Below, one piece after another: positions 47,601-59,390 of a stretch of DNA of 64,000 nucleotides; the first letter of the stretch is position 1; each line of letters begins with the position of its first letter. Source of the DNA: Rugalucina vietnamica. Taxonomy: Eukaryota > Mollusca > Bivalvia > Lucinida > Lucinidae. The notes beneath the pieces were generated by a model. It was not told the origin of the DNA. It was given only the letters and a program-made list of their open reading frames with translations, and did no database searches. Position numbers and translations under genes: made by a program. The stretch is from the NCBI GenBank assembly GCA_964017185.1, contig OZ024869.1, positions 66,234,315 through 66,298,314 of the forward strand, written 5' to 3'.

Positions 47601-49192
47601 TCATAAATTTTAATTCCCAATGCCATGGTTGGATCCGAATATTGTGAATTATTCTGTCTTTTGCAATTTGACCCCGATTGTGTTCAAAATCACCGCAGAT
47701 ACTCAAAACCGATTGAGAGATGTCCTGGTGAATCATTTATAATTGTACATGCACTTTTAATAGAATTCATAGCACCATATTTCGTAACTCGGATAATGCA
47801 TTTTGCTTCTGATTACGTGTTATGTTCTATTTGTCACACCATACGAATTAGGTGTTGGAATGTCTACAACATCTGGGTTTTCAGTCAAATGAAGTTTATT
47901 TATCATTCAAACATTCAGTGCAATAATGCTTTTGATTCACCAAATCAAAACAAAGTCTAAGTGGTTTTAATCACTCTGGGTTATGTAAATAAGTATGAGG
48001 ACAAAGCGCTACCTAGAACATATATTTTCCGAAAGCTTCTATTGCATTCAAATATGAAAGCCAATTCGATCGGACGAACCCGGCGTCTGTTTGTTGATCC
48101 GTAAGTGTGTACATAAATCTATAGGTTCACGCTTTCAAAGATGAATAGCTCCCATCATAAGCAAAGTTTATTCGAACCATCATATGCAATTGGTTTTAAA
48201 ACATAAATTGTTTTATTTCCAATGACAATCTTATTTAAATTGATTTAATTTGTTAACGTCCAGTATTTCGAACATGTAAGTTTAATTATCAAAACTATAT
48301 ATTAATTACCTTGTACAGCGACGAAGTAGTTCCATAAATGAGACGATGAATCTCTGGGATCGAATTGATACACATCATTCCATTTCCAGTTGTATCGATT
48401 GTTACTGTTCTCGTGTAAGTCTTCCAGAGATATCTCTTTCTTTACTTCTTCTGTCGCTGACGCCGAGAATTTTCCCACACAGTCACTTTCCATGCTATCA
48501 AACACGTTTTGTATGTTTGTGAGTTTATTGTCCCAATATTCTTCCACGAGATCAAGGCTTAAATTGTTCATTTTTGCGTTAGCATATTCAAGCGTTATGC
48601 CCTGGGAAATAAGATTTCCATAAAAAATTTCGAATTCAATGAGGGAAGTCATGTTGCAATTCGTGGTCTCAATAATCAGCGATGACATGGACTCAGATAG
48701 TTCTGGAATCGTATCAGTAAGTAATGATGCAAGTTCCCTTATCAATAATATAGCATCATGTTCTTTAAACCTTTGAATGAATAGGTCCTTATAGTTCGTT
48801 TGATCCGTTTCTGTCTTAAGGTACCTTTCCAAATCTACAAGGGAACTCGAAATGATAGATTTGATATCTGTCAGTCTTTCGACCTTCTGTTGCAAGTTTA
48901 TCACACTGATAACATTACTCTCTGTTTCAGTGATCAAACCTGACACTTGCTGTACGACTTCTTCCCTCAGTCTGTCTAAGTCCTCTTCCGTCACTTCAGG
49001 GTCGTCTTGTTCATCCATGAAGTTGACGATAGACAACGCCGTGCCGGCTATATCAAGTGCAAATGATACAACTCCAAAACCAGACGTTAGCGTTTTCCCA
49101 CCTTTCCCACCTTTCTGATTTGTTTGTTGAATGTTAAAGCAAAAAGCAACGAGAAGAACAACCTTAAGCCCCCTACGTGTAAAGAAGTACAT
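44604..49192 (-). CDS. Secreted two-domain family protein (family member B2), 2 exons, 3.2-kb intron
   Basis: Exon 1 is 49192-48310 and exon 2 is 45109-44604. The donor is CAAG|GTAATT and the acceptor CGTTACAG; the split codon G|AC gives Asp as in A1 and A2, for 462 residues. Residues 1-26 are a signal peptide, followed by a Gly/Lys-rich KGGKGGK insertion that the A genes lack. Then come the hydrophobic segment, acidic helices, TNCNMT and SDCVGKF cysteines, and RYNWKWND. Exon 2 has FLFWNGP, DDQYSPVAQVYVPI and NVYVYPEMW. It matches the partial gene at 2-211 best. The tail AMLYFLIIVWMETKH is hydrophobic but ends in charged residues, so a membrane segment rather than a GPI signal is possible. 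The intron is filled with repeats. Confidence 0.88.
45200..45812. mobile_element. Foldback element family F5, copy 2 (in the B2 intron)
   Basis: Ends TACTGTCCATACACAATTTT and GATGGTGTATGGACAGTA are inverted, with arms of about 180 bp like the copy at 14325-14910. The left arm carries a tandem duplication of AAGTCGTAAACAGTGCCG. It lies about 90 bases upstream of the splice acceptor. Confidence 0.8.
46276..46400 (+). mobile_element. tRNA-derived SINE, second copy (in the B2 intron)
   Basis: GTACAGAATCGGAAGACCGC, GGTGTAATGGTTAGCACGTC and GTTCGATTCCCGGTCGCGGC match the 43.9-kb copy almost base for base, including flanks, so the repeat is longer than the tRNA-like head. It lies antisense to the gene. 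Confidence 0.8.
46576..46829. mobile_element. Double-hairpin MITE, family F2 copy 3 (in the B2 intron)
   Basis: Same order as copy 1: ATGCAATATACAGA, TTTTTGCTCAAAA, GGTTCTAACGAGTACC, TTTTGGAGCAAAAATAAG, CCCCAGTTTTACTATATAAA, GGGTATACG. The first hairpin is worn. Confidence 0.7.
46830..48309. other. Remainder of the B2 intron
   Basis: No element recognised. The plus-strand frame at 47625-47960 (111 codons) has no protein-like pattern and I reject it as a gene. Confidence 0.5.
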
Positions 49193-49955
49193 ACTGAATG
49201 TGTGTTTAGCCTTTATATTGTTTATATATACCCAAGGACTTAAATACGCATACTTGATAAATACCTAATTTTGATATCTTTGATTGCACCAATTTTATTT
49301 GACAAACTAGTAAGTCCCAATGTTTTCATCTGTAATGTTGTTTTACCCAGCTGAAAAAAAAAAGAAAATGTGGGTCTTTGACACGTATTGCCACTAATGA
49401 ATAGTTTGATGACATTTCTGTTTTCATAAAATCAGACGTGTATATCTTGACTTGATTTCCGTTAAAAGCCAATTGATAGAGAAGACAATGCTTAACCGCT
49501 TCAGTTGGGTCATAGTCGTAATCGAACTCGTAATGATATGTAGTATGCATTATATCATTTTAACTAGTTGCAAGTATACATAAACTACCGTATTCGTTCT
49601 AATTAGCGCAAAGTGCGTTTAAATAACTTAGACATGTTTTCTGTCTATTAAGGGTCATTAGCTGACAGAACACTAGAAACAATGACTCTTTAAAATACAG
49701 GTAAGGGTTCAAACACGAAAATTAATATTGCTTGCAGAGGAAAAGGCAGTTTTATTGCAAATGTTATCAGTGACAATAAAACCAATAAGCATTAGATCAC
49801 AGGTATTATCCTTTAGGGACCTCTTTATTATCCCCTGCAGAGATAAGATAATCACCTCATTATAACAGTCCTTTGATCTCAGGATCATATTGCACCATAA
49901 GGGGTCAATAGCTAAATAAACAGTGGTACCAATATAGCTGCCCCATTTTTTCATG
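49193..49955. other. Upstream region of B2
   Basis: On the minus strand TATATAAACAATATAAAGGC lies about 15-35 bases before the ATG; it could be a TATA element only if the leader is very short. The leader shared by A1 and A2 is not seen here. Confidence 0.4.
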
Positions 49956-49959
49956 TTAT

Positions 49960-50050
49960 AAGTACCTGATTTTTAGTTTGGTTTTTTCCCACCTTGGTTT
50001 TTGGAGTGGGAATCTTTTTTCTGATTGCGCCTTTTCCTGATCTTTGCCTA
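49960..50050 (-). repeat. Dispersed repeat family F3, partial copy (reverse)
   Basis: GGAGTGGGAATC, TCTGATTGCGCC and TTTCCTGATCTTTGCCTAC are the complement of the family start. Confidence 0.65.
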
Positions 50051-50118
50051 CTTGTACCCTTCTCTAAAATTCATGCAAAAGAAATAAAGTTCCGCAACAA
50101 ACAATAAAAATTAAAACT

Positions 50119-50268
50119 AAGTTCCTTTAAGAGCAGTGAACACATTAAAAGGGGATGGGCCATACCGCGGTTTCGACTATTGAAGTCTCGTCAGTGACCC
50201 TTAAGTCTTGACAACATGGAGCCAAAGAGAATTACTGAAATTTTGCAACTTTCAACAGGGTATATTAT
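50119..50268 (-). repeat. Dispersed repeat family F4, copy 2 (reverse)
   Basis: TAAGAGCAGTGAAC, CATACCGCGGTTTCG, TCAGTGACCC and CTTTCAACAGGGTA are the complement of the 10690-10845 copy. Confidence 0.65.
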
Positions 50269-50269
50269 A

Positions 50270-51148
50270 ACCTGCACTATGGATGATATACGGGGAGACT
50301 CGTAATAAATAATAATAAGCTCGTAATGAAAACCATCAAAATCCCTATATATGCTTAAAATTGAAAGGGGGATAATCTTAATTTTATTCATTTTATTTCT
50401 TTAACGCGTGAGTTATCTGCTGAGCAGAACATTATGATTTTGAATGAGACTATAGCCAATTTAAATCGTGCCATTATTTTAATGTTTGCGCATGCGCACT
50501 GTATGGTTTACTACTTTAAGCATGCCTGTGGTCGGCATCGAATGACTCCGGAAATACTAATTAAAACGAAAATCGGTTTCTTGCATTTGAAAGTCTGATG
50601 TCCAATGCAGAAGTAGAAAATGTAATGAATTCTGATTACATGTATATCACGTTTTGTTCAAAATTTAGTGGAATATAATTGTTGCATGCTTTTTTTTTTT
50701 TTTTTTTTTTTTCAGTATCGAAAAAAAAATATCTTTTTTTTTTTCAGTATCGATAAAAATATCTATCGAAATCGAAAATCTATTCAAAACTATCCGTAAG
50801 TGCTAATATGACCAAAGCATAACCGGGCATGAAATTATAAGGGTGTGAAACGTCTGTTCCGGCGTTCGTTCAATTTATCAACTTATAACTAACGGACATA
50901 GTACTATGAATATAGCATCTTGTAAACAATGCAATCTTTGTATTATGAATTTAACTTTTCATCTATATGTTTACCCTCGTACAAGTAATGCAGTATTGCT
51001 TTTTAGGTATAAAATTGTTCTTCTAACCGTTTTATTTCAAACATTATGCTGAATATTACGAGAGGCTGAAGCAGCTTGTAGTGTCATAAAGGTGCCCTCT
51101 TGACAGACAGACAAATACCTTTATTTCAAACTCTGGCCAGATTATAGA
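50270..51148. other. Unannotated stretch
   Basis: A poly(T) run at about 50691-50713 is followed by a duplicated CAGTATCGA(T/A)AAAA block. A (GACA)n-CTTTATTTC retroposon-like tail lies near 51102-51128. No gene. Confidence 0.5.
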
Positions 51149-51822
51149 CAGATGTACGTAATTGAAGGCGCTCAAAGGAACGTGCGTATCTAAGGGTCGA
51201 AACGTCATTTTTACGCCGCATTCGTAACGTCAAATTTCGCTCGAAACGTCATTTCTAGCGTCAGTTTACGTTCAGAATACGAAACTATATCCATACAATT
51301 ATGCAGAGGACTTCAGAAATGTAAAAAGTTTGATAGATTGTGGACATGTTATCCCGAAGAAAACAACATTTCTGCGACAGTTAGCAATATTGAATACTAA
51401 ACAGTGTCGGGAAGTTTGGCGCAAAATCGACGTCGCGCGTAAAATGTACTGAATTCAGCAACGACTACCTCTCTTCGCACGCCTATAGCAGGAAAACGAA
51501 TCCGGTAGCTAAGGACTTTCTTGTTATCTATATGTAGTTTAGGAATTTCTCTAATACATATCAGTTTTTTTTTTAAATCCTACCGTGTATTTTTTTTTAA
51601 ATATATCAAGAAAATTAACAAAAAGGGGGTCAAAAAATCGCATTTTACGTTGACCTCAATGTATTTTCGCTCTCAAATTTGACGATTTTGAAGGCCGATA
51701 TCTCGAAAACAAGCTCGGAACTGTATCGATTTCTTTTCATTTTCGTATGTAGGGCATCAAAATATACTCACATGCAAAAAATAAAAAAAAAATTCTACCG
51801 TGAGGTCAATTACGTACATCTG
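51149..51822. mobile_element. Candidate TIR element with 17-bp ends (about 0.67 kb)
   Basis: CAGATGTACGTAATTGA and TCAATTACGTACATCTG are perfect inverted copies. The interior has no recognisable gene. No clear target duplication, so the boundary is uncertain. Confidence 0.55.
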
Positions 51823-52057
51823 GCTTTAAGAGACTCATTATGCAACGATAAATTGCATCAGCTCTCTGGTTTGGTGATTTCAATAGATGTTGTGATTTCA
51901 ATATCGCAAAGAACCTATTATTTCATCTGGTACAGATGCTGCATTAGGAGAAAACGAGTAAAATGACAAGAATAAGTGGACATTCCTCGTAGATTTATGC
52001 GATTAATGTGGACTTCGAACCACCGACGTTAGCGAATACTGATCATTTGGCAATGTA

Positions 52058-52111
<54 letters not shown>

Positions 52112-53177
52112 CAGTGTATTTACCATAAGCTTTCTTTTATGAATTATTACGAAATTAACCAAACAGTATGTCACATTGATAAGAATCTAATAATATTTAG
52201 AATTGCAATGAACGAGCGAGTACGAGTAGCGTTATATACTGTGAAAAATATTATATACTACTATATAATAGCTTTCAATATTTGTGTTCAAAATCAAACT
52301 GGTTCGATTTCTGACTAAGGTTCTAGAAGGCCCAGCAAAGACGCTTGTTTTCACGAACAGTATATTTGTGATTTTTCACTATTCGTGTAAACACATCAAC
52401 AAAAAATATGATGACCAACCACGGCAATTTTTCTTTGACAGAGTTTCTTAGACAATTTAATTTGTTGCCAAAATATACACAGGGAACGAAAATAGAGGAC
52501 ATTCGAGTTTCAAAGCGGAATGGTATTGGTTTAATCAGAAATACTATTTCGCCTACGTGAAACACCGACCAATGTGAACTAAAAAGACACACCAACAGTA
52601 CTGTTAATCGTATTTAGTGGTATGTTCGTTCATTCAAAAGACAAATGTTAAGCACTATGTATAAAATAGCACAGAATTAGAAGTGCATGCTTACACATAG
52701 GAACTAGAAACCTGGTAGAAGTTTAATAGATCTATAAGATAATGCAGTAGGAAAACAATATTAAATTATTTAATGTCGTCCTTACAAAATGGCTACCGCT
52801 TTTAAATTAATGATCCCCACCATGCAAAATGCCAGGTTGTGTATCTAAAAATGCTTTGCGTAAAACAATGCAGCCATTTTGATATCCATTTTGTGACCTC
52901 ATCATGGTTATTTAGCTGATGCAAAGACTTTTAAAATAATTACTACATAGAGAAAATTATGCGAGATCATTTTAAAATTAGGTGTTCCCTAACTTTTGTA
53001 AAAGTGTACACTTTGTCTTTGTCTTCGGCAGGAACTTTTCTCGTCTTAACTTAGATAAACTTAATATTTTAACGAACTATGACAACTTTTTCCAAAGGTT
53101 GATGTATTTTGTAAAGCATAAACGACGTTACTACATTAAAAATGCAACAACCCACAACGTCACACGAACTACTACTA
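51823..53177. other. Unannotated stretch
   Basis: It includes a (GT)n tract at 52061-52110. The remaining short frames are not protein-like. Confidence 0.5.
52061..52110. repeat. (TG)n microsatellite
   Basis: About 25 TG units. Confidence 0.95.
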
Positions 53178-53651
53178 TTATGCACCAGTCATTTGTATCC
53201 CCTACCCCCCACCCCCACTAGGGTATAGCGGGGCTTAAGTGCCGGGGTTTAACCTGCGATGTGTCCCGGCAGTGCCGGGGATGTGCCGGGGTTTTAACTT
53301 CGCGCCAATATAGCGGGGGAAAATAGCCGGAGTTTTACTATATATGTGTGTATCAGGTTATAAATTCAATAAGGTTGGAAATAAAGGTGTCTGCAGAAAC
53401 TGTAATGTGTGCAATGTTTGTCCTCTTCCATTGCTGCAACATTTACAGATATATTTGGTCTGTGTCAACACTCATTGATTCGTTTCTTGCATTTTTGTGT
53501 CCAACCACACTTTCAAACAGAAATGTATCGCATTAACTGCCAGAAACATTTAGCTGTATTTTCACATTCAATTTCAAGTCACATCTGTTGTATTTCAGTA
53601 AGCACAATTTCAAGAAATGTATTTATTCCATTTTAATAATGCCAAAGGCTC

Positions 53652-53709
<58 letters not shown>

Positions 53710-53972
53710 CAAATTCTCTGAAACCACTAGGCCAACTTGTGCCTAATCTCACCACAACGGAATAGGTGATTTAAGATTATTCAAACAGCTTAAGGTCGTT
53801 TGTTGTTCCTCATTATATAGTCAGTTCCCGGGGACCGGGGCTTTTACCGGGGGTTTAACCAAATATTTGGCCCCCGCAGGGCGGGGCTTTTACCAGGGCT
53901 TTAAATTTGAAAAGTTAAAAGCCCCGCTATTCCCCGGTCCCAGGGGGGGGGATACAAATGACTGGTGCATTA
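53178..53972. mobile_element. TIR element with GC-rich CCCCGGYAC ends (about 0.8 kb)
   Basis: ATGCACCAGTCATTTGTATC with CCC and GGGGATACAAATGACTGG with TGCAT form a perfect terminal inverted repeat of about 23 bp. Both subterminal parts are GC-rich, with GCCGGGGTTT and GGGGCTTTTACC repeats. A (GT)n tract (53652-53708) lies inside. Non-coding. Confidence 0.8.
53652..53708. repeat. (GT)n microsatellite inside the TIR element
   Basis: About 28 GT units. Confidence 0.95.
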
Positions 53973-54289
53973 GCGTCACGTCAGCTAACAGATATCATAA
54001 CTTGACCTTCTCGATGCATTTTAAAAAAGGGATTCTCTGGAATTGCTACGAATATACGCTCTACGTATCAGTACACAACTTGGTAAACTATCAAATCTTG
54101 CGTCACCCAGACAACACCGAATGATTAGAACACGAAAATAATGTTACATTCTTATTAGGAAGACAGTCTGCATTGACAACTGAAGTCTCCTTTAATACAA
54201 ATTTAAGCACAACGCATAAAATATTTTATGTTACGAAGCAATTCGTTCAAAAATAAAACAACTAACACTTTCCACAAGAAAACTAAACA

Positions 54290-54331
<42 letters not shown>

Positions 54332-55004
54332 CTTACCGATTGACTTGATCCTGAAATTTGAGCAAAACAGTTGAAAGAATTGATCAAACACCTGTCTTCT
54401 GACTATATATCTGACCTGCAAAACAAGGCGAAGTACCGTCTGAACGAATTGACAGGTGGAAATCACGTGGGTGTTAGAAATTTTAGCATCATAAACGATG
54501 GGTGGAGCGATAGGCAATGACAATGAACTTTATTGTTATTCTATCCTGTTTAAACAGTTTGATGTATGATTCTATGATTGTATCTTTCTTTATCTTCTTA
54601 TGTCATTAGTCTTTAATATGTCAAATGAACGAGAACCTATTGTTGAATAATATACGTACCCATAAAGCAATCATATTGCAAGGAATTCTATTTTTAGTCT
54701 ACTTTATACCTGTTTATCTTTAATCTGTGAATTGTTTGTGCAACCATTGTTTGTTATATAAGAACACGTACATCAACGGATTACGCAGGGAATCTCCCTA
54801 AATGACAAAAACTAAATTAATATTATTAATACGTCTTCTCATTTAAATGCTACTCCTTATTTCCGTTATTCTGAAACATGCAACGCATGTAGCCCAATGA
54901 GAAACGTACGATCAGAAAAGAACAAAAACGTGAAAGGGAACAGAGTAAAACCAACAGTATTTATTTAAGACTCTCAAAGATATCTTACACCATGTGCAGA
55001 GCAT
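53973..55004. other. Unannotated stretch
   Basis: It holds an (ATT)n microsatellite (54291-54331) and nothing coding. Confidence 0.5.
54291..54331. repeat. (ATT)n microsatellite
   Basis: About 13 to 14 ATT units. Confidence 0.95.
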
Positions 55005-55203
55005 CAGGAAAACATATCCTTCAACCCCAATGGTATATAGTAAAACTAGGGTGTGAAGGGGTATATCATTTTTTCCAAAAAAAAACATAGATTGTGAGTA
55101 CTTGGTATGATACTAAAAATATCAAGTTTTTCCAATAAAATTTTCAATTTTACAGCTGAAAAAAAAATCTCTTTCAATGCATATTTCATGGGAAAGTTTT
55201 CGA
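55005..55203. mobile_element. Double-hairpin MITE, family F2 copy 4 (reverse)
   Basis: AGGAAAACATATCC end, GTATATAGTAAAACTAGGGT, AAACATAGATTGTGAGTACT and the GGGAAAGTTTTCG end. The second arm of the main hairpin is deleted, so this copy no longer folds well. Confidence 0.65.
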
Positions 55204-55669
55204 ATATAAAAGCTCCCGATAGAATGTTCACATCAGTGGGTCAAGTGCAGATTAATCTGTAGTCTACTATTGGGTCTGGCTCACCCGTGCCTTTTGTTCA
55301 TGACCTTTTTATCTACAATAATAAATAAGATACGATCAAATTAGATGGAACGTCCATCTAATTCTGTTTGGATGGCTTACCCCGTAGTCTGTGGTCAAAT
55401 CACAGTTAATTTCGAACTCTATGTTTTGATTTATCAAAAATTTGAAAATTGTGGCTTGCATAATCACACCGTACATACGGCTCGTCAAAGTCCAACTGGT
55501 ACGTCAAATTCCAGATGTTTATGTCAGCGCGAGCGTTTTGGCGGGTAAGTCATTTTGCTGCATTTTTCACAGAATACCTAAACTTTTCATGGTTTAATCT
55601 TATTGAGGCTTATATTTTTTTCAATCTCCATCTGAAGGATCATTGATAATAGTCCGGTAGAATATGTGT
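55204..55669. other. Unannotated stretch
   Basis: Nothing recognised. Confidence 0.45.
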
Positions 55670-57110
55670 GATTTTTGGGTGGACCTGGATTTGGGGTATA
55701 TAGAAAAAGTTTTGGCTGATTATGATAGCCAACACCTTCAGAAACAAGAACCCACATGATGCCACCTTGGCATCCTTGGGCAACTCGCACAATTCAATAT
55801 GGCGTCCAAGAGGGTTGCCATCTGTTAAGACCTTACAGTACTAGGACCATAAAGCACTAATTCTTTTATTTTCTGATCAGAAATGTCCAGAACCATTATA
55901 AATGTATCATACGGTAACAAAATTGCACTTCAATTGTAGTGGAGCAAATATCAGGGGCTATCTTTCAAGGGGGTGGTCTACGGAGTACCACATTTGTTTC
56001 TATATACCAAAATGTTCGTATTGGTCTGTAGTTTAAAAATCCAGCGTTTGCCACCTTGGCAAACCTTGCATAACTCCAGTATTCAAGATGGCGTCCAAGA
56101 TGGCTGCCATTTCTTAAAATCAACCCCTATACAAAAATGCATCATAATTTTCATGTGTTTGCATTGTAATGGTATTTTAATGCCCCATTTCATGTAAGAA
56201 TGATGTATTTGTCTATTTCAAGTAAATAACCTGACAGTTTAGGTAAAACAGTTGTAAAAATCATATTTAAATTCACAAATGCACGTGCCCAAGGTTTTTC
56301 ACCTCGGAATGTTTGTTTAATGGCTCATTATTTATGATCGGATAGTTATCGCTGCTATTTTACTTCTTTTCTATCAAATATAATATTTGTAAAGATTTTA
56401 TAGAAACAGAAATTGTTTCTATATATAATATTCATGCTTAAAAACAGGTTTTAGACGTCCAACCCAACACGGAAAAAACAACAAAAAGTACATATTTTCC
56501 TATACAAAGTACGCTCTAAAATCTAATTAGTTATTGATTCTATATACCATAGTGTTTGTGTTGATCATGCTTTGTAGCATAAAAATACAGTGTCTGCCAC
56601 CTCTGTAAAACACAAGATAGCATCCAAGACGGCATCCAAGAAGGCCGTCAAAATTTACAATTTTGAAAAAATGAGACACATATGTCCCTTGACTTTTGTT
56701 TAGAAACAAATATGCTTAAATTGAGCTGTAAACACTTAGTTATCTTATTATTGTTCTTTTCATGTGTTTTCCATTGTTAAAACTACATTATGCATATATA
56801 TTCTAGATATGAATGGAGTAAGGTCTCACTGACAAGGCAAAAAAGAACAAAAAATACATATTTTCCTATACATTATAGGCTCTTGAATCGTTATTGTTAT
56901 TGATTCTATATACCAAATATTTTGTCTTGCAAGCTTATGAAGGTTTGAAGCTTTTAATTCCAGCGTTGGCCGCCTCTGCGTACCCAGCATAACTCCGGTT
57001 TTCAAAAGGGCATCCAAGAAGGCCGTCAAAATAAAACATTTCGAAAAATAAGCCGCATGTGTCCTTTAACCTTTGTTTACTAACAAAACAGTTAAAAAAA
57101 TCAAGCTAAA
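55670..57110. repeat. Degenerate tandem units with CCAAGATGG/GGCATCCAAGA motifs
   Basis: Four diverged units carry CTATATACC(A), a TGCCACCT or GCCGCCTCTG block, a GGC.TCCAAGA block and AAGGCCGTC-like text. The last two start about 366 bp apart (near 56533 and 56899), while earlier spacings are longer. No coding frame spans a unit. Confidence 0.6.
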
Positions 57111-58524
57111 ACACTTAGATCTATCTTTTTAAAAATATTTTCATGTATATATTTCTTTTTCAATATTACATTATGCATTCAAATCTAGAAATGCATGGGG
57201 TAAGGGCTGGAGTATGTTTGAAAAGATGCTACTTAAATTCCCTTTAATGATCTGAATCACTGCAATTTTCCTCTGTCAACATGCCTGAAAAGACAGTATG
57301 CACATTTGTGTATAAAACTACATGCACATTAATTTCCACAGTGTATGGTTGTCGACACATAGAGCTTGTGCAGTGTTCATCACTGACACTCATTTCTTTA
57401 CGTTAGCAAACAGTGTCATCATATAGCTCTGGAGCTGCAACTGATAGTGTTACCAGTAATACTAAGCATTTTATTTTATCATTCATTGTCCTATTCAAAT
57501 CTAAAGTCTGATGGTGATTTCAGTTCTTGAACATAGTGCAACCCATTCCGCCAAATATGCAGTTGATAGGCACACCTCAGGCAATGAAACCCGAAACTTT
57601 TATCTGTCGAGGTAGCTTTTTAGCCATCAACAATATTGCCTTCTCTGCCCACAGTGAGTTTAAAGACAAACTGTTTTTGTTACGAACTTAGACAACCTAT
57701 GATCCTCCGAGTGTACTAAATCTTCACCTAGATGGTGCCGATCTATATTCGTTTCAGGACCCTGCATAATGTGATAACAAAGCTAAATGAAAATAACAAT
57801 CAGGAAATGGCGCAATCAGAATGATTGCATGTTTGGTAAGTTTACATCTACTGCCTTTTCGTTATTGTCAAAGTTATCGGTAACTCCCAGTATAAGCATA
57901 CCCCCTGATTTCTGACGTAATTTCTGAGGGGACGGTTCCACTGAGGGAGTGTTAGCTTGTGTGCTGATGATAAAATTCGCCTCATTTCAGGGTATGTAAT
58001 CGTATATCGAAGATAAGCTATTTGTTAAATCAAAGAGTCTACTCCAGATTTGATCATGAACAACAAGACCTACATGTTTTGGGTATGCAATAGAAATTGC
58101 TGCTTTGTAATATTACAAGCAACATAAAGACAGTGCAAGTCTACTGAAGCTCAGCCTATATGTCTGAAGCATTAGCAAATCTTTCAGTGCTTACACTTGA
58201 AGCCGACCATTTGTCTAGTACAGTAAAATATCTTGAAAGGCTTGCAATGGTGGCATATTGATCCATTACAATTTCAATGTTTCTAAGAAAACCATTTATA
58301 AACATACCGATAGTTTTATGATTTATCGTATCTTCTGCTATTATTTACAAGAAGCCTGTGTGTATAATCAGCTGAAATGGTTTGGTTTAATTTTCATAGT
58401 TGATCAAACATATTCAGCGCTTCAGCCACACTGATTCGTACCAAATCAATCTCAATACATAAATGATAATTTGGACCATAACTGAATAAAAAGGCTCTTT
58501 TTATAAGTACCCAATTGTCAATTT
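57111..58524. other. Largely unannotated stretch with one F3 fragment
   Basis: At 57785-57835 AACAATCAGGAAATGGCGCA and ATCAGAATGATTG mark a fragment of family F3. No gene. Confidence 0.5.
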
Positions 58525-58590
58525 AGTTTTCCCACCTCGGCTTTCGGAGTGGAAATTTCTTTCTGATTGCTCATTTTCTTTGTACCTTCT
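58525..58590 (-). repeat. Dispersed repeat family F3, partial copy (reverse)
   Basis: CCCACCTCGGCTTTCGGAGTGG, interrupted, and TTTCTGATTGCTCATTTTC match the reversed family start seen at 49960. Confidence 0.6.
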
Positions 58591-58805
58591 CTATATTGTT
58601 TGTTTTATAACATTCTATGTCACATAACCCAGCTTTCTATTAAGTGGATAACTATGTAAATGATAATTCTGACCATAATTAAATAAAAAGGTTCTTTATA
58701 TGGATTGTTTTTATAACATTCTATGTTATATAACCCAGCTTTCTAACTCCAGGTGTTTAAATTTGTCTATTAATTGGATAACTCTACAACTTGATTTTCG
58801 TTCAT

Positions 58806-59080
58806 TATTGAACTTTCATACTCAGTGCCATTGAGCAAACAACTCTTTTTACTGCACAATATATTGCTCCAGCTGCAACTAAGTCACCATTTGGAAGGTC
58901 CATTAGTGCATGTATGTATAGCATTTTGAAGTAATTGCCTTTCCCTGTTGCTTCAACAACTCTTATAAATTCATCAATGTTACAATCACGTGCGCATGCT
59001 AACATCGACCAGCTTCCACTTACTTTACTTTCATTTCTAACAGGTCACAAATCTCGCCACAAATAAGCAATTATTCTTCC
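58806..59080 (-). pseudogene. Coding-like fragment of an unrecognised protein, probably frameshifted
   Basis: On the minus strand the frame runs from the SGSWSMLACARD segment through DEFIRVVEATGKGNYFKML and LPNGDLVAAGAIYCAVKR to a stop. The composition is protein-like, unlike most short frames here. Just upstream another frame gives LLICGEICDLLEMKV, which would join it after a one-base shift. I do not recognise the product; a decayed transposon ORF or a relic exon are both possible. Confidence 0.4.
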
Positions 59081-59390
59081 AATAAAAATACTTTGTAAAT
59101 GATATGGTACTTCTAGGGTTAGTCTAATTAATCATTTCTTATGTTTGATTTTACCTCTCTACTGTTTTTGCTTTAATTCTCTGATAAGTGGATTTACAGT
59201 TCTTATGGCACCACAGTTTGCATAAACGTTGTACATAAATACTCAAAGCATAATCAGTAAATAAGGAATTAGAACCTACATATGATTATAGTGTCGAAAC
59301 AAAACATGGTTTGCTATTATTTTGTTTTATATAGTGCCATATCGTACATCCATGTCTGCACCAAGGTTTTATAGTCTTCTAGCTACCCAT

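Noticed and set aside
47625..47960. 111-codon plus-strand frame in the B2 intron
   Set aside because: No protein-like pattern, antisense to a supported gene, low-complexity AT-rich context.
48390..49118. Plus-strand frames of 77 and 88 codons
   Set aside because: They are antisense shadows of exon 1 of the B2 gene.
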